NCBI GenBank assembly: GCA_021151805.1
Contig: JAGKWN010000143.1
Span: forward strand, 1-8,803
Direction: 5' to 3'
DNA from: Cytophagaceae bacterium
Lineage (GTDB): Bacteria; Bacteroidota; Bacteroidia; Cytophagales; Cytophagaceae
Length of the DNA: 8,803 nucleotides
This document shows positions 5,825-8,803 of the stretch, piece by piece. Made by a program: the position numbers and the translations under genes. Position 1 is the first letter of the stretch, and every line of letters begins with the position of its first letter. The notes below the pieces were generated by a model. The model had not been told where the DNA came from and made no database searches. It worked only from the letters and a program-made list of their open reading frames with translations.

Positions 5825-8335
5825 ATGCTAGATAACATTACAAAAAAAAATATTGAAGACTGCCGGGATGTACTGGTAGGCAAAGTTCCCGACCCGAAAA
5901 GTCAGATTGAACAGATTACCTTAGCGCTCATCTATAAGTTTATGGATGATATGGATAAGGAAGCTGTTGAGAAATTTAAAGGCAAACCAAAGTTCTTCAC
6001 AGGTGAATTTTCACAATATGGATGGAGAAAATTATTTGACCCAGGCCTTAGCGGGTCAGAGATGCTGTTGCTATACAGTAATGCACTTGAGAAACTCAAT
6101 ACCAATCCCAACATACCGGAGCTGTTCCGCAATATTTTCAAAAACGCATACCTTCCCTACCGTGACCCAGCTACATTAAAGCTGTTTTTAAAACACATCA
6201 ATGTATTTGAATACAGCCACAGCGAAAAACTGGGTGATGCATTTGAATATTTACTCAGTGTTATGGGAAGCCAGGGCGATGCCGGACAGTTCCGTACACC
6301 ACGCCACATTATCGACTTTGTAACTGCCTGCGTAAATCCCCAGAAGAATGAAACGGTACTTGACCCTGCCTGTGGTACAGCAGGTTTCCTGTTGAGCGCT
6401 TACAAGCATATAGTAAATCAGAATACCGATAAGCGACCGGGCGATAAGCTGAAACCGGACGACAGGAAAAAGCTGGCTACCCATTTTATTGGCTATGACA
6501 TCAGTCCCGATATGGTACGGCTGAGTCTGGCGAATATGTACCTGCATGGCTTTACGACCCCGCAGATTCATGAATACGATACGCTGAGCAGCGAAGACCG
6601 CTGGCAGGAAGCCTTTGATGTGATCCTGGCCAACCCACCCTTTATGACACCTAAAGGAGGTATCCGCCCGCATAAGAAATTTGGTGTGCAGGCCAATAAA
6701 GCGGAAGTATTGTTTACCGATTACATTGCGGAGCATTTAAACAAAAACGGACGGGCAGGTATCGTGGTACCCAATGGTATCGTGGCAACCAGCCAGACGG
6801 CATATAAAGAGTTACGCAGGCATCTGGTAACCGATGGGCTGCTGGCGGTCATAAGTCTGCCGGCAGGCGTATTCCAGCCGTACAGCGGTGTTAAAACATC
6901 TGTATTGATTCTGGACAAACGCCTGGCGAAAAAAAGCAACCACATTCTGTTTCTGAAAATAGAAAACGATGGCTTTGACCTGGGTGCACAAAGGCGTGAA
7001 CACGATAAGAATGATTTGCCTGTAGCCTTGCAGACGTTGGAAACATTCAAAACATCTTTAAGTAACGATGTAGCTATTGAAGCTTTGCCACCGCTTGCAA
7101 CGCTGGTTGAGAAAGAAACGATCTTAGCGAATAAGGATGTTGTGTTGAGTGGAGAACGCTACTTTGAAACGCAAGCTACTCAAACGGAATTTGAGATGGT
7201 GAAGCTTGGAGATATCGTTAAAATTAATGCTAATGCAATTGATCCTGTAAAAGCTTTTGGAAACGAGCCCTTCACGTATATTGATATCGAATCAGTAGAA
7301 AATGGAACTGGGAAAGTTTCATTTAATAAAATAATACAACCCGCAGAAGCACCTAGCAGAGCAAGACGAGTTATTAAAAATGGAGATGTTATTGTTTCGA
7401 CAGTAAGACCAAATTTAAAAGCATTCGCATATTTAGATAATTTACCAAAAAATTGTCTTGCATCAACCGGATTTGCTGTACTTTCTGAAAATGATAAAGT
7501 ATTAGGAAAATATCTTTACAGTATAATTACTCAGGACATAATTGTCCAACAAATGATTGCAATGAGCGATAAAGGGCAATACCCAAGTATAACTGCAAAT
7601 GATTTAGCAGAAATTGAAATCCCTGTTCCACCAATTAAAATACAACAGCAGATAGTAGCAGAGATAGAAGGTTATCAGAAAATCATAGATGGCGCAAAAC
7701 AGGTTGTAAATAATTACAAGCCTACTATTTCTATTAATCCCGAATGGGAAATGGTTGAGTTGGGAAGTTTAGCAAAGCTTGTTGGTGGAAGTACACCTTC
7801 AAAAGAAATTTCTTTCTATTGGGATAACGGAAATGTTGACTGGATTACTTGTTCAGATTTTTCTAATAGTCCAATATATATTGAAGATTCAATTAGAAAG
7901 ATTACAGAAAAAGCAGTTAAAGAAAATTCAACCAGCATAATACCAAAAGATACTTTAGTTTTAGTTACAAGAGTATCACTAGGGAAAATGGCATTTGTAA
8001 GAAAACCAACAGCATTAAATCAAGATTTAACAGCCCTCCTGTTTGATGAAAACCATATCAATAAAAGATATGCTTATTTTTATCTTTTATCAATTGCCGA
8101 TCAGATCGAAAAAGATGGCCATGGTGCAACAGTGAAGGGTGTAACAAGAGATTATGTTAAATCAATAAAAATTCCGGTACCAACAATATCAGAACAAGAA
8201 AAGATTGTAAAAAAAATTAAAGAAGAACTCCAACTAGTAACAATGAACAAAAGGCTCATTGAAATTTTTGAGCATAAAATAAAGAATAAAATAAGTGAAG
8301 TATGGGGTAAAATGAGAGAAATAGAAGCCGTTTAA
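5825..8335 (+). CDS. hsdMS: Type I methyltransferase-specificity fusion (HsdM-HsdS)
   Basis: An 836-residue single chain joins the N6-adenine methyltransferase and the DNA-recognition subunit of a type I system. The M part (about 1-450) has the helical N-terminal HsdM region, the GQFRTPR motif (154-160), SAM-binding DPACGTAGFL (180-189) and catalytic NPPF (270-273). The S part (about 455-836) has target-recognition domain 1 (EMVKLGDI, 457-464, onward), a central conserved helix (about 600-630), target-recognition domain 2 (EMVELGSL, 642-649, onward) and a C-terminal helix (about 785-830). The two halves of S repeat one another, as expected. No nuclease domain is present, so restriction must come from HsdR. 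M and S are normally separate genes; no stop or frameshift separates them here, and the join is short. It lies 11 nt after yhcG once the inserted unit is ignored. The S part is visibly more AT-rich than the M part, suggesting exchanged recognition domains. Confidence 0.93.
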   Translation: MLDNITKKNIEDCRDVLVGKVPDPKSQIEQITLALIYKFMDDMDKEAVEKFKGKPKFFTGEFSQYGWRKLFDPGLSGSEMLLLYSNALEKLNTNPNIPELFRNIFKNAYLPYRDPATLKLFLKHINVFEYSHSEKLGDAFEYLLSVMGSQGDAGQFRTPRHIIDFVTACVNPQKNETVLDPACGTAGFLLSAYKHIVNQNTDKRPGDKLKPDDRKKLATHFIGYDISPDMVRLSLANMYLHGFTTPQIHEYDTLSSEDRWQEAFDVILANPPFMTPKGGIRPHKKFGVQANKAEVLFTDYIAEHLNKNGRAGIVVPNGIVATSQTAYKELRRHLVTDGLLAVISLPAGVFQPYSGVKTSVLILDKRLAKKSNHILFLKIENDGFDLGAQRREHDKNDLPVALQTLETFKTSLSNDVAIEALPPLATLVEKETILANKDVVLSGERYFETQATQTEFEMVKLGDIVKINANAIDPVKAFGNEPFTYIDIESVENGTGKVSFNKIIQPAEAPSRARRVIKNGDVIVSTVRPNLKAFAYLDNLPKNCLASTGFAVLSENDKVLGKYLYSIITQDIIVQQMIAMSDKGQYPSITANDLAEIEIPVPPIKIQQQIVAEIEGYQKIIDGAKQVVNNYKPTISINPEWEMVELGSLAKLVGGSTPSKEISFYWDNGNVDWITCSDFSNSPIYIEDSIRKITEKAVKENSTSIIPKDTLVLVTRVSLGKMAFVRKPTALNQDLTALLFDENHINKRYAYFYLLSIADQIEKDGHGATVKGVTRDYVKSIKIPVPTISEQEKIVKKIKEELQLVTMNKRLIEIFEHKIKNKISEVWGKMREIEAV
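7619..7669 (+). repeat. Conserved-helix repeat 1 of the specificity domain
   Basis: These codons encode IPVPPIKIQQQIVAEIE (residues 599-615), repeated in diverged form at 783-799 (8171-8221). This is the start of the central spacer helix of type I S subunits. It keeps the two recognition domains apart and contacts the methyltransferase part. The half-repeat is a known site of recombination between recognition domains in the family. Confidence 0.75.
8171..8221 (+). repeat. Conserved-helix repeat 2 of the specificity domain
   Basis: These codons encode IPVPTISEQEKIVKKIK (residues 783-799), aligned to residues 599-615. It begins the C-terminal helix that pairs with the central helix in type I S subunits. 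Together with the EMVxLG repeat at 457 and 642, it gives the two-fold layout expected of a subunit that reads a split DNA target. Confidence 0.75.
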
Positions 8336-8353
8336 TTCATAAATATTCATAAT

Positions 8354-8803
8354 ATGAAAAGGAAATTCACAACTAACTCTCGATTAGTAAATGAGCTATT
8401 CGCAAATTATATAAGTACGTTCACCGCTTTTTGTGAACTAATTAATAATTCAATACAAGCTAAAGCAAAAAATATATGGATTAATATTGATTATGTATCA
8501 GAAAGCGAAATAAGTCCTTTTATTATAAATGCCATTTCGATTAAAGATGACGGCATAGGCGTACACACGGCCGACATTGAAAAGAAAATTCTGGATATAG
8601 GAACAACTAATAAAGATGGGGGTAAAGGCATAGGACGTTTTGCCGCGTTTCAAATAGGAAGATCATTTGAGATCGAAAGCGTTGGGTACAATTCAAATGA
8701 CAAAACTTTTTCAAAAATTAATATGCCATTGGCTTTTGAAAAATTTGGGAATAATATTAACGTATCTGAAATTGATTTAGACATAAAAGAGGAAATCCTT
8801 AAT
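8354..8803 (+). CDS. GHKL (Bergerat-fold) ATPase, 3' end beyond the window
   Basis: The first 150 codons are present and the frame is open to the window's edge. The ATP-binding motifs of the GHKL/HSP90-like fold are seen in order: N-box ELINNSIQAKA (28-38, with E28 and N32), G1 box DDGIG (65-69), and the G2/lid segment GGKGIGRFAAF (89-99). This combination fits the HSP90-like/MORC-type ATPases annotated as ATP-binding proteins in bacterial defence regions; it does not look like a histidine kinase, as the domain opens the protein. The ATG is 18 nt after the hsdMS stop, with no terminator between, so co-transcription is likely. There is no Shine-Dalgarno; the leader is A/T-rich. What the C-terminal part does is not visible, so the role (DNA clamp, effector or regulator) cannot be stated. 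Confidence 0.85.
   Translation, partial: MKRKFTTNSRLVNELFANYISTFTAFCELINNSIQAKAKNIWINIDYVSESEISPFIINAISIKDDGIGVHTADIEKKILDIGTTNKDGGKGIGRFAAFQIGRSFEIESVGYNSNDKTFSKINMPLAFEKFGNNINVSEIDLDIKEEILN

Noticed and set aside
6251..6736. 161-codon minus-strand open frame
   Set aside because: It is antisense to the conserved methylase motifs of hsdMS, has no recognisable domain, and is explained by codon bias on the coding strand.

Overview
The window looks like part of a Bacteroidota chromosome, possibly a Cytophagales-type organism (low confidence on rank). The reasons are low overall GC, start codons preceded by A/T-rich sequence rather than strong Shine-Dalgarno sites, and protein sequences typical of that phylum. 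No rRNA, tRNA, CRISPR array, transposase or integrase was seen.

Left part (1-1512): a strong factor-independent terminator (54-91), AT-rich gene-free DNA, and one small minus-strand gene (547-1158) for an unrecognised protein with two predicted membrane helices. That gene is bracketed by a near-identical 15-bp direct repeat (416-430 and 1193-1207). The right-hand copy overlaps a stem-type inverted repeat (1186-1244). The arrangement looks like a small exchangeable cassette beside a defence locus.

Main part (1513-8803, all plus strand): a type I restriction-modification operon. It runs hsdR (nuclease plus SF2 translocase), a YhcG/DUF1016-family PD-(D/E)XK nuclease 4 nt downstream, a GxxExxY-family PD-(D/E)XK protein, a single-chain HsdM-HsdS fusion (methyltransferase plus two target-recognition domains), and, 18 nt further on, the start of a GHKL/Bergerat-fold ATPase gene that runs off the window. 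HsdR and HsdMS should be enough for modification and restriction. YhcG and the ATPase look like accessory or add-on defence components.

The most unusual structure is at 5219-5816. The GxxExxY gene sits in a 598-bp unit bounded by about 40-bp imperfect terminal inverted repeats (15/16 identity over the outermost bases). The unit also holds a decayed, internally deleted second copy of the gene start. Removing it on paper leaves an 11-nt gap between yhcG and hsdMS, matching the tight spacing of the rest of the operon. It therefore looks like an insertion of a GxxExxY-carrying element placed exactly between two operon genes.

The specificity half of HsdMS is far more AT-rich than its methylase half, as expected for target-recognition domains exchanged by recombination.
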